Part shown: piece after piece, positions 1-10,570 of the stretch
Layout: every line of letters begins with the position of its first letter
Position numbering within the stretch: position 1 is the stretch's first letter
From: Zygnema cylindricum
Lineage: Eukaryota; Streptophyta; Zygnematophyceae; Zygnematales; Zygnemataceae
Direction of reading: 5' to 3'
Assembly: GCA_037447655.1 (NCBI GenBank)
Contig: JBBHKE010002612.1
Span: forward strand, 1-32,320
Length of the DNA: 32,320 nucleotides
Translations under genes and position numbers: made by a program
The notes under the pieces: model-generated
The model's database searches: none
What the model was told of the DNA's origin: nothing
Seen by the model: only the letters and a program-made list of their open reading frames with translations

Positions 1-735
1 TTGTCGAACTCTTTTCTGATCTCCAAATCCCACTCTCTCCCCCTCTCTCTCTTCCCTCCTTTTCTCTCCCTCTTCCCTCACTTTCTCTCTCTCTCCCGTC
101 TTTTCTACCCTCTTCTCTCTCTCCCTTTGGCTCTGTCTCTCTCTCCTTGACTGTCATGCTGTCTGTATTCTCTCAGGCCCCTTCTTCCATTTCTTCTTTG
201 TTTCCCTCTCTTCCCTACCTCCCCCCTTCTTCCCCTCTCCCTTCTCTCTCTCCTCTGCTCACCCTCCCCATGGCTCTCTCCGTCTCACTTGTACTCTCCC
301 TTCATGCGTCTCCTCCTTTCTTTCTCCTTTTCCCCCTTCCTTCCACCTCCCCTTCCCTCACCTCTTTTCTTTCCCTTCTCCCTCCTTTCCCTCTCTTCTC
401 TCCTTCCGTCCACTTTCTCTCCTTCCTCTTTCCTCCCTCCCCCATTCTCTCCCTGATCCCGCTTTCTTTCCCTCATCCCTCCTCTCCCTTCTCCCCCTTC
501 TCCCCTGTTTTTCTCCCTGCTCCCCCTTCGCTCCTTTCTTTCCGTTTATCTCTCTTCCCCCTCTTTCTCTCCCTTATCCCTTTTTCTCTCCCTGCTTCCC
601 CTTTCTCTCCCTCCCTCCTTTCTGTCCTTTGTCCCCCTTTCTCTCCCTTCTCCCTCTTTCCCATTCTCCCCTTTTTTTACGCCTATCCCCCTTTTCCCTT
701 CCTTCTCTCCTTCCTCTTCCCACCCCTTTTTTTTT
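1..735. repeat. Pyrimidine-rich low-complexity tract
   Basis: The plus strand is almost entirely C and T (CTCTCTCC, TTCCCTCC and similar words) with no fixed repeat unit. Long frames through it, such as 147-899 on plus, encode only Ser, Pro, Leu and Phe, as the base composition dictates. No gene is supported. Confidence 0.9.
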
Positions 736-2369
736 CTAACACATTAATGCTATGGGTTACATGCAATATTTGTGATTTAAAATTCAAAAGAATCGATCAA
801 TTTTTCAACCACTTTTTTTTGGTCAATCAACTACTACACCGCAAATCGTTATTAGTGTTTAAAAAACTAATTTTGTGCCAGTTTTTTTCTCCTTTTTGAC
901 CACAAAATTATGGTCAGTATATTCTTTCATTTCATAATTCTTTGACTGATAGAAAAAATCCAGGTCTTTTGGAACTGAATCAGAGATTATAACATTATTA
1001 TAAACTCCACTTTGATAGTATCTTAACCCTAATAGTGAATCACAAAATATCACTAATTATATTGTTTTACCTTCAAAAACAAATTGCAACAAATCAAACA
1101 ACAATTTTGGATAAATTTAACAACAACTTTTAATAATTGTCATAATAAAACTGGTTTGGAAAACTCCGTGTTAATATTATCGCTCATATTTGGGACAAGA
1201 TTGTTCTAAAAAACACGTTACAGATAGCCAAATAATTGGCGTAATATTAATCGCGAATGCATAATAAACCTACGAGGTATGAGCATATTATATCATTATA
1301 AATCAATCTATTCTTATTTATATTTATATTTACTCAGCAAATTACACACCACTCTATGTTATCGACAGATTTAACACATTTTTTTCATGTCAATAATTTG
1401 GATATAATGTAAGGTTCACTATACCTACTATGATTAAATTAGTGTGACTTAATTGGTTTAAAGTTTGAAATTAAGTTAATTGGAACCAACAAGTTATATA
1501 TTTAGTATATTGAGGGAAGTTTGAATGTTTTCCAAAGTATTTTAATATCGTCAGTAATAACAATAATATTAAAGAATACTAATGTACACATTAATCATTT
1601 TCCTTGTCAACATTGTATCTTATTTTATAAAACAAACATAAATGTAAATGACAACGGACAATCTCAAAAATAGTCTTTGTCGTTCGTACAGATCAATATG
1701 AGGTAGTTGTATAAACATTGATTTTTTACGTCTTTTTTAACATTTTTAGTCCAGATGATAACTTTAATGTTCGAAAAAGGACGCCCATACAAAATGCATA
1801 AAATATGATAAGTGCTACAATATGTACATAACCTATACTAGGTCGGCTGTTGAACATTTAGGTTAAAAATTTAGGGTTGAGTTGAACAGCAATATGTAGA
1901 GAATCAAATGGCTTCAAAATAAATAGCTTAAAAATATTGGAGATATCTGATTTATTTTCCGAGGTAAAAAGGGGAAGAAGTTGTCTTAGGAAAAGGACTA
2001 TTGCATTTTACAAATTTTACAGGCATATGAACTGAAAAATAAGATGCTTCACATGTGGTAGTGACATAGTTGTCTAGCATTTTAGGGGAAAGAAATAAAC
2101 ATCTATTTGGAGTTTTGGACGCTTCCTCCCGTATAATCGGGCCGCATGTCGAATATTCGGCAAATTCTCAGAGTTTGGTCTCGTACGGACTGAACCCCTA
2201 CAATATTGTACGGAAAGCATTTGGGACTCGCCGTTAGATGAAATTTTCAATCCGCGGCGACTGACCGTACAATTTTATGAAGTACAGCCTAGTGTACTTT
2301 TTAGATCGCGTTATCGTCCTTTTAATCGTACGTCTGCCTTTTAGTACATGTTATCGTACTTTCAACCGG
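736..2369. other. AT-rich intergenic DNA without recognisable gene
   Basis: Frames are short and no domain or splice-consistent gene is visible. A left end of the TA-duplicating MITE family lies at 837. Short GTAC-rich stretches around 2100-2360 resemble the composition of the transposon-rich DNA elsewhere in the window. Confidence 0.6.
837..1045. mobile_element. Degenerate TA-type MITE fragment
   Basis: After a TA dinucleotide the sequence CACCGCAAATCGTTATTAG matches the terminal repeat of the MITE family seen at 3165, 13409 and 23785. An opposing end is suggested by CTAATAGTGAATCAC near 1029-1043 but the last bases of the terminus are lost. The right boundary is therefore approximate. Confidence 0.35.
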
Positions 2370-2644
2370 TACACCAAGTATCGCTATTGCTAGTGTTGGG
2401 TATCGAGGACCTTTTGCCAATATTCGATATATATCAAATTTCAGGTACCCGATAATCAATATATCGCTTCGACATATCGAAAACCATAGCGGTTAGCGTT
2501 TTAAACGCACGCATGAAACATCAAAAAAATAATGATATATGCGCACGGAACAAATGGAAAAAAAATTAAATGCGTTGACCGACTTTGACTTCATAATAAA
2601 ATAGAAAATAAAAAACAATTAATCAGAAGTACTACTACAACTTA

Positions 2645-3070
2645 GGGTATATGCCCATCAATAAAAGTACCTGTCTTTTAGTATATCTTCCGTCAAAGAT
2701 TTTCTCGCGGCTTCCGCTGGCTTTGGATCCACGCTGGCGGAAGGCACATGGCTAATGCCACGTGTAGCCACATAATCGCGCGTTCGTCGCGGATACCTTT
2801 TAATTTTTCCACGAGGCAGAATACTATTCGTTCACGATCCTAATATTGAACTCCTTCAGGTCACTTGTTGCAAACTGGCAGGTTCTACCGACGGCGTATC
2901 CGATTACGCATCCGACGGTCAAGGTTTACGCCCATAACCTTGGAGAATGAAATTTGTCATCCAGTAACTTTGATTTTCTGACAAAAAATAATAATTTGGT
3001 ACGGCATTGTCTGAAACAGTAAGTCCAGCAGTAAATAACCTCATTTTCAACCGTAAAAGTAACGTCACCC
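2645..3070 (-). mobile_element. PIF/Harbinger-like element, reversed copy
   Basis: The element starts GGGTATATGCCCATCAA after TTA (2642-2644) and ends GTCACCC before TAA (3071-3073). Read on the minus strand it aligns for about 290 bp with 10692-11075, sharing TTTATGGGCGTAAAC-like, ACAAGTGACC, CCTCGTGGAAAA, CATGTGCCTTTCGCC-like and GAAGCCGC..GAAAATCTTTG blocks. The TTA-type duplication and GGG start suggest PIF/Harbinger. The terminal inverted repeat is decayed beyond GGGT and there is no transposase frame. Confidence 0.5.
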
Positions 3071-3164
3071 TAACTCAAAAAAATAATTACGTTAATATTG
3101 AAACTGTTTAACTAGCGTTAATTACTCTAATGCCGAATATTTTTAGGTGCAGTACAGTACAGTA

Positions 3165-3704
3165 CACCGCCAATCGTTATTAGCGTTGTGTACGCTAATT
3201 CCGTCCCGCTTTTTTTCTTTTTTATTCTCCATTAGTGTAGTTCATTCTATTTTTTTCTTTATTCTATTAAGGGTTATTTTTAGTACGTTGTCTCTTAAAT
3301 AGAGTGGTGTAAGGTCAATGTCAGAACGTACATAAATGTACCTTTTTAAGTTAAAAAGTACAATAAATTAGTTTTAGTGACCGCGGACGCATGAGAATGT
3401 GTGTTCTAAAAAGGATAAAAAATCAGGTCGTAAAAAATCCCGCTCGCACATATTCGTCCGACAGCCGCGTTTCGACCATGTGAATGTACGATTTTAGTAC
3501 GATTTGTCAGATTTTGTACGGAGACCTATATTAGTGTAAGCATGTTTGCGACCGACATTTTTTTTTTCAAAGATCCAAATTACCATAACCAAACAATTAG
3601 AATGTATGATTTTTTCCAAAATTTTCAAATTCTTAAATAGCTTTCACCACGGTAATTATTTTTATACGCTAAAAAAACTTACACGCTAATAACGATTGGC
3701 GGTG
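3165..3704 (+). mobile_element. TA-flanked TIR element, 540 bp
   Basis: It begins CACCGCCAATCGTTATTAGC and ends with the inverse, ...TAACGATTGGCGGTG. TA flanks both sides (3163-3164 and 3705-3706). A second copy lies in the opposite direction at 24281-24809, and the two share their whole length, including the run with ATGTCGGTCGCAAAC-type sequence. No transposase is encoded, so it is a MITE-like non-autonomous element. Confidence 0.75.
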
Positions 3705-3891
3705 TAGTGTAATGCACGAAATGTGTCATTCCGTACTATAAATTCACATTATTTCGTACATATGTTCAAAATAAGTGTCATATAATGGCGTCGACAGGGA
3801 AAATTGAGTGCGTCGCGTGGAAAAGCGTACTCAGATTTGATTTCAAAGTCATAAACACAAAAGAAGATCGCGCTAACTTGTTCTCACATGT

Positions 3892-4076
3892 AACCAAAAC
3901 ATATGGATATTAGATTGAGCTTTGTGAGGGAAAAAGTGGAAAATAAAATTGTGAATTTGGTATATAGAAGTGATGGGGAAATGGTGGCTGATATGATGAC
4001 AAAGCCTGTACCGTCTCCAAAGCTAAAGTATTGTAGAGAAAAATGTGGAATAAAAGAGAAATTTAAAGTAGACTAG
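3892..4076 (+). pseudogene. copia pol 3' fragment (RNase H tail)
   Basis: This is the C-terminal end of the copia RNase H region, starting within the KPKHMDIRLSFVRE motif and running to the stop TAG at 4074-4076. It is almost identical to 9196-9380, with one difference seen that changes Ile to Lys in VEN(I/K)IVNL. Everything upstream is missing, so it is a truncated leftover of a neighbouring unit in the array. Confidence 0.85.
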
Positions 4077-4089
4077 AAAATAAGGGGAG
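4077..4089 (+). promoter_or_regulatory. Polypurine tract of the left unit
   Basis: AAAATAAGGGGAG directly follows the pol stop codon and abuts the LTR start TGTTGAAATC, the position where plus-strand DNA synthesis is primed in LTR elements. The identical tract recurs at 9381-9393. Confidence 0.8.
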
Positions 4090-5089
4090 TGTTGAAATCA
4101 CTAGATATATGGGAGGCATTTTCTAGGTCTTAATTAAACTAAGAAAGAAAAGAAAAGCAGAGGTAGCTTGACTCCACCTTCTCTCTCTGACCCCCATACT
4201 TGTTGTAGTCACTAAAGGAAAGAGAAGGGCGGTGGAGCCATGGCTGCCTTAGCTCCATGAGCAGGGCTTAAGAGTGACCTAATTCACTCTCAACTAAAAA
4301 GGTTGAGTCCGGCATGACTCGAACCTCCGACCGGTAGGGCGAGGCGTAGCCGTCAAACCTTACCAGTCTGTCGTAGTAGTCCGTTAGGATACATACGGTT
4401 CGATAGCTATTTAAACATTAGCTATAGCATTAATCCGATTAACGGAATACCAAAATAGAGACATAGAGACTAGTTTGGTTTTAGTACGCACGAAACAAAT
4501 GTACCGGACATTTGCTATTTTCGACGGCGAACATTAAAAGCTGGTTTAGGATCCAACGCCCCACACCATCGTCGGGATCTCGATATGGCCGTCTAGGCGG
4601 TTTGCGGATGTAACATGACCTGTCAACACGTGGCAAGATATCATTGGGAAGCGGGAATCCCGGGGAGCATAAGGGCAAGTCCAAAGGAGACTGACGTCCC
4701 CTCCATGGCCTTGTCGTACACCAGCCGTACAGAAAGTACATCGGGCATAGTACTTGTCTGTACTGAACAGTCTTCTGATTGGTTCGTACATCAGTAAATA
4801 GGGGTTGTGAGGGGGGTTTAGAACTTAGAGAATTGAGGAGGTAGCCGCCTCTCTCCCAACAAGCTTGTATATATACTCGCATTTTTGCCACTTGATAATT
4901 AATCGCCTGGTAAGGCGTTTTCAATGATTCTTTTTGCTGTGAACTCAAGGGAGTCCAGACTGCACAGGGGTGCAGTCAAGTTATCTATTTATCTGCTAGG
5001 ATAGTAATTGCTTTCGTTGAAAGTGGGTTAGTCAAAAACTACCTAGAGGCTTCCTCATTCTTGGTCCAAATGAAGGACACAAAATTGCA
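4090..5089 (+). repeat. copia LTR, left copy (1000 bp)
   Basis: It begins TGTTGAAATC and ends AAAATTGCA, so it has the TG...CA ends of LTRs. It lies between a polypurine tract and an apparent primer site. A TATA-like TATATATA at 4868-4875 may be the promoter. A stem-loop GACTGCAC/GTGCAGTC at 4958-4977 follows it. By eye I count 16 substitutions against the right LTR (about 1.6 percent), 9 of them transitions, and no indel. The antisense frame at 4481-4948 is not considered a gene. Confidence 0.85.
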
Positions 5090-5101
5090 GGTTATGGGCT
5101 A
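5090..5101 (+). promoter_or_regulatory. Primer-binding site, half-tRNA type
   Basis: GGTTATGGGCTA starts at the first base after the LTR. Its first ten bases are complementary to the anticodon arm of initiator tRNA-Met (GCCCATAACC). Drosophila copia is known to use such an internal, half-tRNA primer site. There is no TGGTATCAGAGC, the 3'-end site common in plant copia elements. Confidence 0.65.
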
Positions 5102-6022
5102 CCCTCTAGGGTACCAATATTCAACGGATCTGGATTCATTTACTGGGAAGCTATGATGACAGGGGCATTATGTGAGAAACGATACTGGGGTATTGTTAGT
5201 GGACAAGTGAAACGTCCATCTCAAGGAACTACACCAGGGTTTGGAGGAGTGAGGTTTTTTGCAGTAGAATCTGCTCCAACGGAGGAGACAGATGATGGGG
5301 ACAGCAATGTGTCCGAAAAAGGGAAAGGAAAGGAGACACCTCTCACTCCTATTGCCATGGCACCTGGAGCGGTAGCTGTGAAGACCGAGGAAAACGACAT
5401 TCAGATGTAGGAGTACACTAACATGAATGCAAGGCACTTCATTTTGAGGCACCTCACCAAAGCGTTGGCAACTTCTCACCTTCAAATCTTCAAGGCTGAG
5501 GAGTTGTGGATGACCTTAGTGGAGATCTATAGAGCTGGCACCATTCAGGAGCTTCAGCTGGCTGAGCAAAGGCTGATCAGTTACACTTTCAAAGGAGGAA
5601 AGATGTTGGACTATTGCACCGACCTCTCTTGTCTATACATGGAGACGGAGAGTGCCTGATGGACAGGCACTATGAAGATGAAAGTTAACACTCTCATCAT
5701 GAAGTTGTCGGAGGAGTATGAAAATATAGTGTACCGAGTGCAACAAATGGATGATAGTGCTTGGAAGTGGAGCACCGTGGTTCGAATGATATTTGTACAG
5801 GAAAACACTATTGAGATCCGAAGAGGAGGAAAGAGCGTGCAAGCTCTGGCTGCCGGAACTGACCGGTGGAGGAAGGATTGGAAGAAGCTGTACGACAGCT
5901 TCAAAGGGGAAAAAGATCAATCTGGAGAACCGAGGACTCCAAAAGGCCTTTGTCATTTCTGCAAAAAGTCGGGGCACTTCATAACTAATTGCATCAAGCT
6001 ATCGGTGTTGAGGCTCCAATAA
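5099..6022 (+). pseudogene. copia gag, broken
   Basis: The frame holds the usual start of copia Gag, VPIFNGSGFIYWEAMMTGAL, then a Glu/Lys-rich linker, the Gag core (LWMTLVEIYRAGT; LISYTFKGGKML) and a CCHC zinc knuckle, CHFCKKSGHFITNC, near 5953-5994. Two in-frame stops break it: TAG at 5408-5410 and TGA at 5657-5659. It ends in TAA at 6020-6022, after which the protease lies in another frame. No ATG in this frame precedes the conserved start; an ATG at 5070 is in a different frame. Gag would form the RNA-packaging particle. The zinc knuckle is intact, but the gene cannot make a full protein. Confidence 0.85.
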
Positions 6023-6066
6023 AATCTTGGAGATGGTTCTTCCTGAGGGAATAAGAAAGCACTTGA

Positions 6067-9000
6067 GTCACACGAGTGAAAGGAGAGACCGAGGATGACG
6101 GATCCTCCGAGGAGGAGGATGGGGAGCTCCTTCTTGACGAGAATCTAGAGGAGAAGGAGATCCCTCGAAAACAGAAGTGTGCCCTTAGAGCCATTCAGGA
6201 AGCACCAGAGGAGGGATGGATCATCGACTCGGGTGCATCCATGCATATGTGTCGTGACAGGCACCTCTTCACTAAGCTAAGAAAGATCCCTACTGTGGAA
6301 ATAGAGTATGGGGACGGGAGAGTAGTTACCACAGATCTAGTGGGATCTGTAGATTTGAAAGTCTTAGTGGAGGGTAAGACCTCTATTCTCACGTTCTCAG
6401 ATGTGCTCTACATTCCTCAGTTGAGTAAGAATCTTGTGTCTACTTCTGTATTAGATGACAAGGATTTTGATACCTTCACTAGAAAGGGAGTCTTTACAGC
6501 TAAGTATGGAGATGAAGTCTACTTCACAGCTGATAAGGGTAGCCAAGGAATGTTTAGGCTTAACCTGAGTAATGAAAAGAAGAGTGCTTACTATGGTGGT
6601 GTTCCGAGCTTGATGATCTGGCATAAGCGTTTGGGACATGTACATTTTGATAGACTGGGGATAATGAGATGATGGATAATTGTAGTGGCTGTGCCCAAGG
6701 TAAGGCTCACAGACTTCACTTTCCCAAAACTGCCACATATAGAGGTGAGAAAGTACTACATCTGGTCCACACAGATATCTGGGGACCAGCAAGGGTACCT
6801 TCGGTTGGAGGAAAGAGATATATGTTGACAATTACCGATGATAGGGCCAGATATTCCAGAGTCTACTTCCTGAAAACAAAGTCTGAAACACCAAAATACT
6901 TTAAAGAATACAAAGCTTGGAGTGAGAAGTTGCACGGAACCACCATTAAGAGAATAAGGAGTGATAATGGGGGAGGGTACATCTCTAACCAGTTTGAGGA
7001 TTATTTGAGAGATGAGGGAGTTCAGCATCAAAAAACTGTACCAAATAATCCAGAACAAAATGGGGTAGCTGAGAGGTTAAACCGGACTTTGGGAGATAGT
7101 GTGTGCTGCATGTTGGCAGATAAGAAAATAGGAAGGAGATTTTGGGTAGAGGCCATGAACTGTGCTAACTACATTAAAAATAGAGTCCTCACCACAGCTG
7201 TTAAAGGAATGACCCCTTATGAGAGGTGGGTTGGAAAAAAACCAAATGTGTCCCACTTGAAAGTATTCGGTAGTCAAGTTTACAGTCTTGACACAGATAA
7301 GAAAAACTGGAAACTAGATGCTAAAGGGAAACCGGGATATTTTGTAGGATATGATGAGGATGTTAAGGGTTATAGAGTCTATGACTTGGCTAGACAAGAT
7401 ATCATTCTGGTAAAGCATCTAGTTTTCATGGATGAATGGAAGTCTTTTGATCCCTTCAAATACACTAAGAAAATCAGAATCAGCTTTGAATCCGAGAGTG
7501 AGGAGGACTTAGATCTTCCCAAAAGGGACGCTAATGAAAACATGATTGCAGATCCAGGGGGGATAAAAGATGGGGGAGATATACCAGAATCTCCTCATAT
7601 TCCTACACCCTTTGAGGAAGAGGAGTCAGAACCGATTCCCATGGATAGGGGAGCTGATGAGACAGTTCGGAGGAATCCGAGACTTCCCTCCATTCCAGCT
7701 TCAGACTTTGAGGGAGGACGGAGGAGCAGCACAAGGCTTCAAGAAAAACAAGTTGCTTGCAAGGTAACAAAGCTTTCTCATCCAGATGAGCCTCAGTCAT
7801 ACTCGGAGGCAATGGACACTCCGGAGAAAGAAAGGTGGGTCAGAGCCATAAATGATGAGATGGCTTCAATCATGGAGGCAAATACTTGGGAGTTGGTGAA
7901 CTGTCCACCAGATAGAAAACCCATTGGGTGTAAATGGGTATTTAAACTGAAACTGAATCCAGGTAACACCATTGAGAGATTTAAGGCTCGGGTGGTGGCA
8001 AAAGGGTTCACTCAAAAAGAAGGGATAGATTATGAGGAGACCTTTGCTCCGGTAGTTCGATTCCCATATGTAAGGATTCTCCTTAGTCTAGCAGCAGCGG
8101 AAGACATGGAAGTTAACCAGATGGATATCAAAACCGCCTTCCTCAACGGTGAACTAGAGGAAGAAATCTTCATGCGGCAACTAGAGGGTTTTGAAGAAGA
8201 AGGAGAGGAAAGCAAAGTCTGCAGACTTATAAAGTCCTTATATGGACTAAAGCAGGCCCCCAGACAATGAAATAAGAAACTAGATAAGTTTCTTACCAGT
8301 CTGGGGTATATTTGGATCAGTTCTAACCATTTTATTTATATGTTTGAGGATGAGAATGGTGTGATTTTTATTACAATTTATGTGGATGATTTGTTGGTAT
8401 TGAGTAAGTCTATGGAGAAGATAAATAGGTTAAAGAAAGATATCGGAAGTAGATTTGACATGAAGGATTTAGGAGAGGCTAAATATATTATAGGAATTCA
8501 AATGGAAAGAAATAGGAAGAAGAGGATCATTAGACTTACACAGAAAGAGGCTATAGGAAATATGCTGGAGAAATTCCAGATGGAGAATGCAAACAACTGT
8601 ACCACTCCCATGGAATTAGAGAAAGTAAGTGATGGAAGTGTAGAAGGATGAGTGATAATGTTAGATGATCAGATGAGTCCTGAAGAGAGGCAGTTTATGA
8701 AGTCTATTCCCTACAGACAGGTTGTAAGAAGTTTGATTTACTTTATGAATTATACTAGGCCTGACATAGTTGCAGCAGTTGGAGTCCTCAGTAGGAGTCT
8801 TAATGATCCTAGAAAGAGAGACTGGGAGGCAACCAAGAGAGTAATAAGATACCTGGTGGGAACTAGGGATTTATGGTTGCATTTGGGAGGGGAGCACACT
8901 GACATCACTACTTGGAGTGATGCCAGCTATGGTGATGCACCTATGAGAAGATGTACTTCTGGGTATGTATTGTATGTGAGGGAAGGTGCTTGTTGTTGGA

Positions 9001-9380
9001 GCAGCAAGCAACAAATGGTTGTTGCTCAGTCCACTATGGAGGCTGAGTACATGGCCTCTTGTTCTGTTGTGAAAGAGCTGATGCGGGTGAAGTCCTTGTT
9101 GCAAGAATTGGGGTACATGAAGAAGGGAGTACATAAAGTGTTTTATGACAATCAGGCTGCAATTGCAATTGCAGCCAATCCAAAACACCATTTCAAACCA
9201 AAACATATGGATATTAGATTGAGCTTTGTGAGGGAAAAAGTGGAAAATATAATTGTGAATTTGGTATATAGAAGTGATGGGGAAATGGTGGCTGATATGA
9301 TGACAAAGCCTGTACCGTCTCCAAAGCTAAAGTATTGTAGAGAAAAATGTGGAATAAAAGAGAAATTTAAAGTAGACTAG
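6067..9380 (+). pseudogene. copia pol (protease-integrase-RT-RNase H), broken
   Basis: Protease: WIIDSGASMHMC near 6220. The integrase zinc region has WHKRLGHVH and, after a frameshift at about 6670, CSGC. The integrase core keeps all three acids: HTDIWGP, RSDNGGGY and PEQNGVAE, the last two with D-x35-E spacing. The reverse transcriptase has FKARVVAKGFTQ, DIKTAFLNGEL, SLYGLKQAPRQ and the catalytic YVDD near 8380. RNase H has SDASYG, STMEAEY and YDNQAA. From 6669 to 9380 one frame is kept but carries TGA at 8268-8270, where the family has Trp after APRQ, and TGA at 8649-8651. The final stop is TAG at 9378-9380. It is a recently inactive copy: motifs are well kept but expression as one polyprotein is blocked. 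Confidence 0.9.
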
Positions 9381-9393
9381 AAAATAAGGGGAG
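9381..9393 (+). promoter_or_regulatory. Polypurine tract of the full unit
   Basis: AAAATAAGGGGAG lies between the pol stop and the right LTR, identical to the tract at 4077-4089. Confidence 0.8.
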
Positions 9394-10393
9394 TGTTGAA
9401 ATCACTAGATATATGGGAGGCATTTTCTAGGTCTTAATTAAACTAAGAAAGAAAAGAAAAGCAGAGGTAGCTTGACTCCACCTTCTCTCTCTGACCCCCA
9501 TACTTGTTGTAGTCACTAAAGGAAAGAGAAGGGCGGTGGAGCCATGGCTGCCTTAGCTCCATGAGCAGGGCTTAAGAGTGACCTAATTCACTCTCAACTA
9601 AAAAGGTTGAGTCCGGCATGACTCGAACCTCCGACCGGTAGGGCGAGGCGTAGCCGTCAAACCTTACCAGTCTGTCGTAGTAGTCTGTTAGGATACATAG
9701 GGTTCGATAGCTATTTAAACATTAGCTATAGCATTAATCCGATTAACGGAATACCAAAATAGAGACATAGAGACTAGTTTGGTTTTAGTACACACGAAAC
9801 AAATGTACCGGACATTTGCTATTTTCGACGGCGAACATTAAAAGCTGGTTTAGGATCCAACGCCCCACACCATCGTCGGTATCTCGGTATGGCCGTCTTG
9901 GCGATTTGCGGATGTAACATGACCTGTCGACACGTGGCAAGATATCATTGGGAAGCGAGAATCCCGAGGAGCATAAGGTCAAGTCCAAAGGAGACTGACG
10001 TCCCCTCCATGGCCTTGTCGTACACCAGCCGTACATAAAGTACATCGGGCATAGTACTTGTCTGTACTGAACAGTCTTCTGATTGGTTCGTACATCAGTA
10101 AATAGGGGTTGTGAGGGGGGTTTAGAACTTAGAGAATTGAGGAGGTAGACGCCTCTCTCCCAACAAGCTTGTATATATACTGGCATTTTTGCCACTTGAT
10201 AATTAATCGCCTGGTAAGGCGTTTTCAGTGATTCTTTTTGCTGTGGACTCAAGGGAGTCCAGACTGCACAGGGGTGCAGTCAAGTTATCTATTTATCTGC
10301 TAGGATAGTAATTGCTTTCGTTGAAAGTGGGTTAGTCAAAAACTACCTAGAGGCTTCCTCATTCTTGGTCCAAATGAAGGACACAAAATTGCA
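9394..10393 (+). repeat. copia LTR, right copy (1000 bp)
   Basis: It has the same TGTTGAAATC start and AAAATTGCA end as the left copy, with 16 substitutions by eye. The TATA-like box is at 10172-10179. Here the sequence GGACTCAAGGGAGTCC makes a second small stem-loop that is weakened by one change in the left LTR. It is followed by another primer site, not by host DNA. Confidence 0.85.
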
Positions 10394-10570
10394 GGTTATG
10401 GGCTACCCTCTAGGGTACCAATATTCAACGGATCTGGATTCATTTACTGGGAAGCTATGATGACAGGGGCATTATGTGAGAAACGATACTGGGGTATTGT
10501 TAGTGGACAAGTGAAACGTCCATCTCAAGGAACTACACCAGGGTTTGGAGGAGTGAGGTTTTTTGCAGTA
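10394..10570 (+). pseudogene. copia primer site and gag 5' fragment
   Basis: The primer site GGTTATGGGC and the first part of gag are repeated from 5090-5266, and then the match stops at GCAGTA. The following bases belong to the hAT-like element. The fragment keeps the VPIFNGSGFIYWEAMM start of Gag but has no continuation. Confidence 0.85.

Larger units (their letters stand above)
3892..10570 (+). mobile_element. Ty1/copia retrotransposon array (one full plus two partial units)
   Basis: The order is: last part of pol (3892-4076), LTR (4090-5089), full internal region (5090-9393), LTR (9394-10393), then primer site and first part of gag (10394-10570). The 1375-bp stretch 3892-5266 recurs at 9196-10570 at a constant offset of 5304 with no indel that I could find by eye. 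Internal domain order is Gag, zinc knuckle, protease, integrase, reverse transcriptase, RNase H, which is the copia order. Neither outer junction sits at an LTR end, and no target duplication is visible around the array. It looks like a tandem or permuted concatemer truncated at both sides. It sits inside the hAT-like element 2391-10678. Confidence 0.88.

Noticed and set aside
147-899. 250-codon plus frame
   Set aside because: It lies almost wholly in the pyrimidine-rich tract and codes Ser/Pro/Leu/Phe low complexity; the frame length follows from composition.
4296-4330. tRNA-like B-box (GGTTCGAGTC on minus) followed by T5 in the LTR
   Set aside because: The flanking bases do not form a T-arm or a cloverleaf and no A-box is evident; probably chance.
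4481-4948. 155-codon antisense frame present in both LTRs (also 9785-10252)
   Set aside because: Of about 13 nucleotide differences between the two copies, about 10 change the amino acid, so there is no sign of protein-level constraint. No domain is visible.
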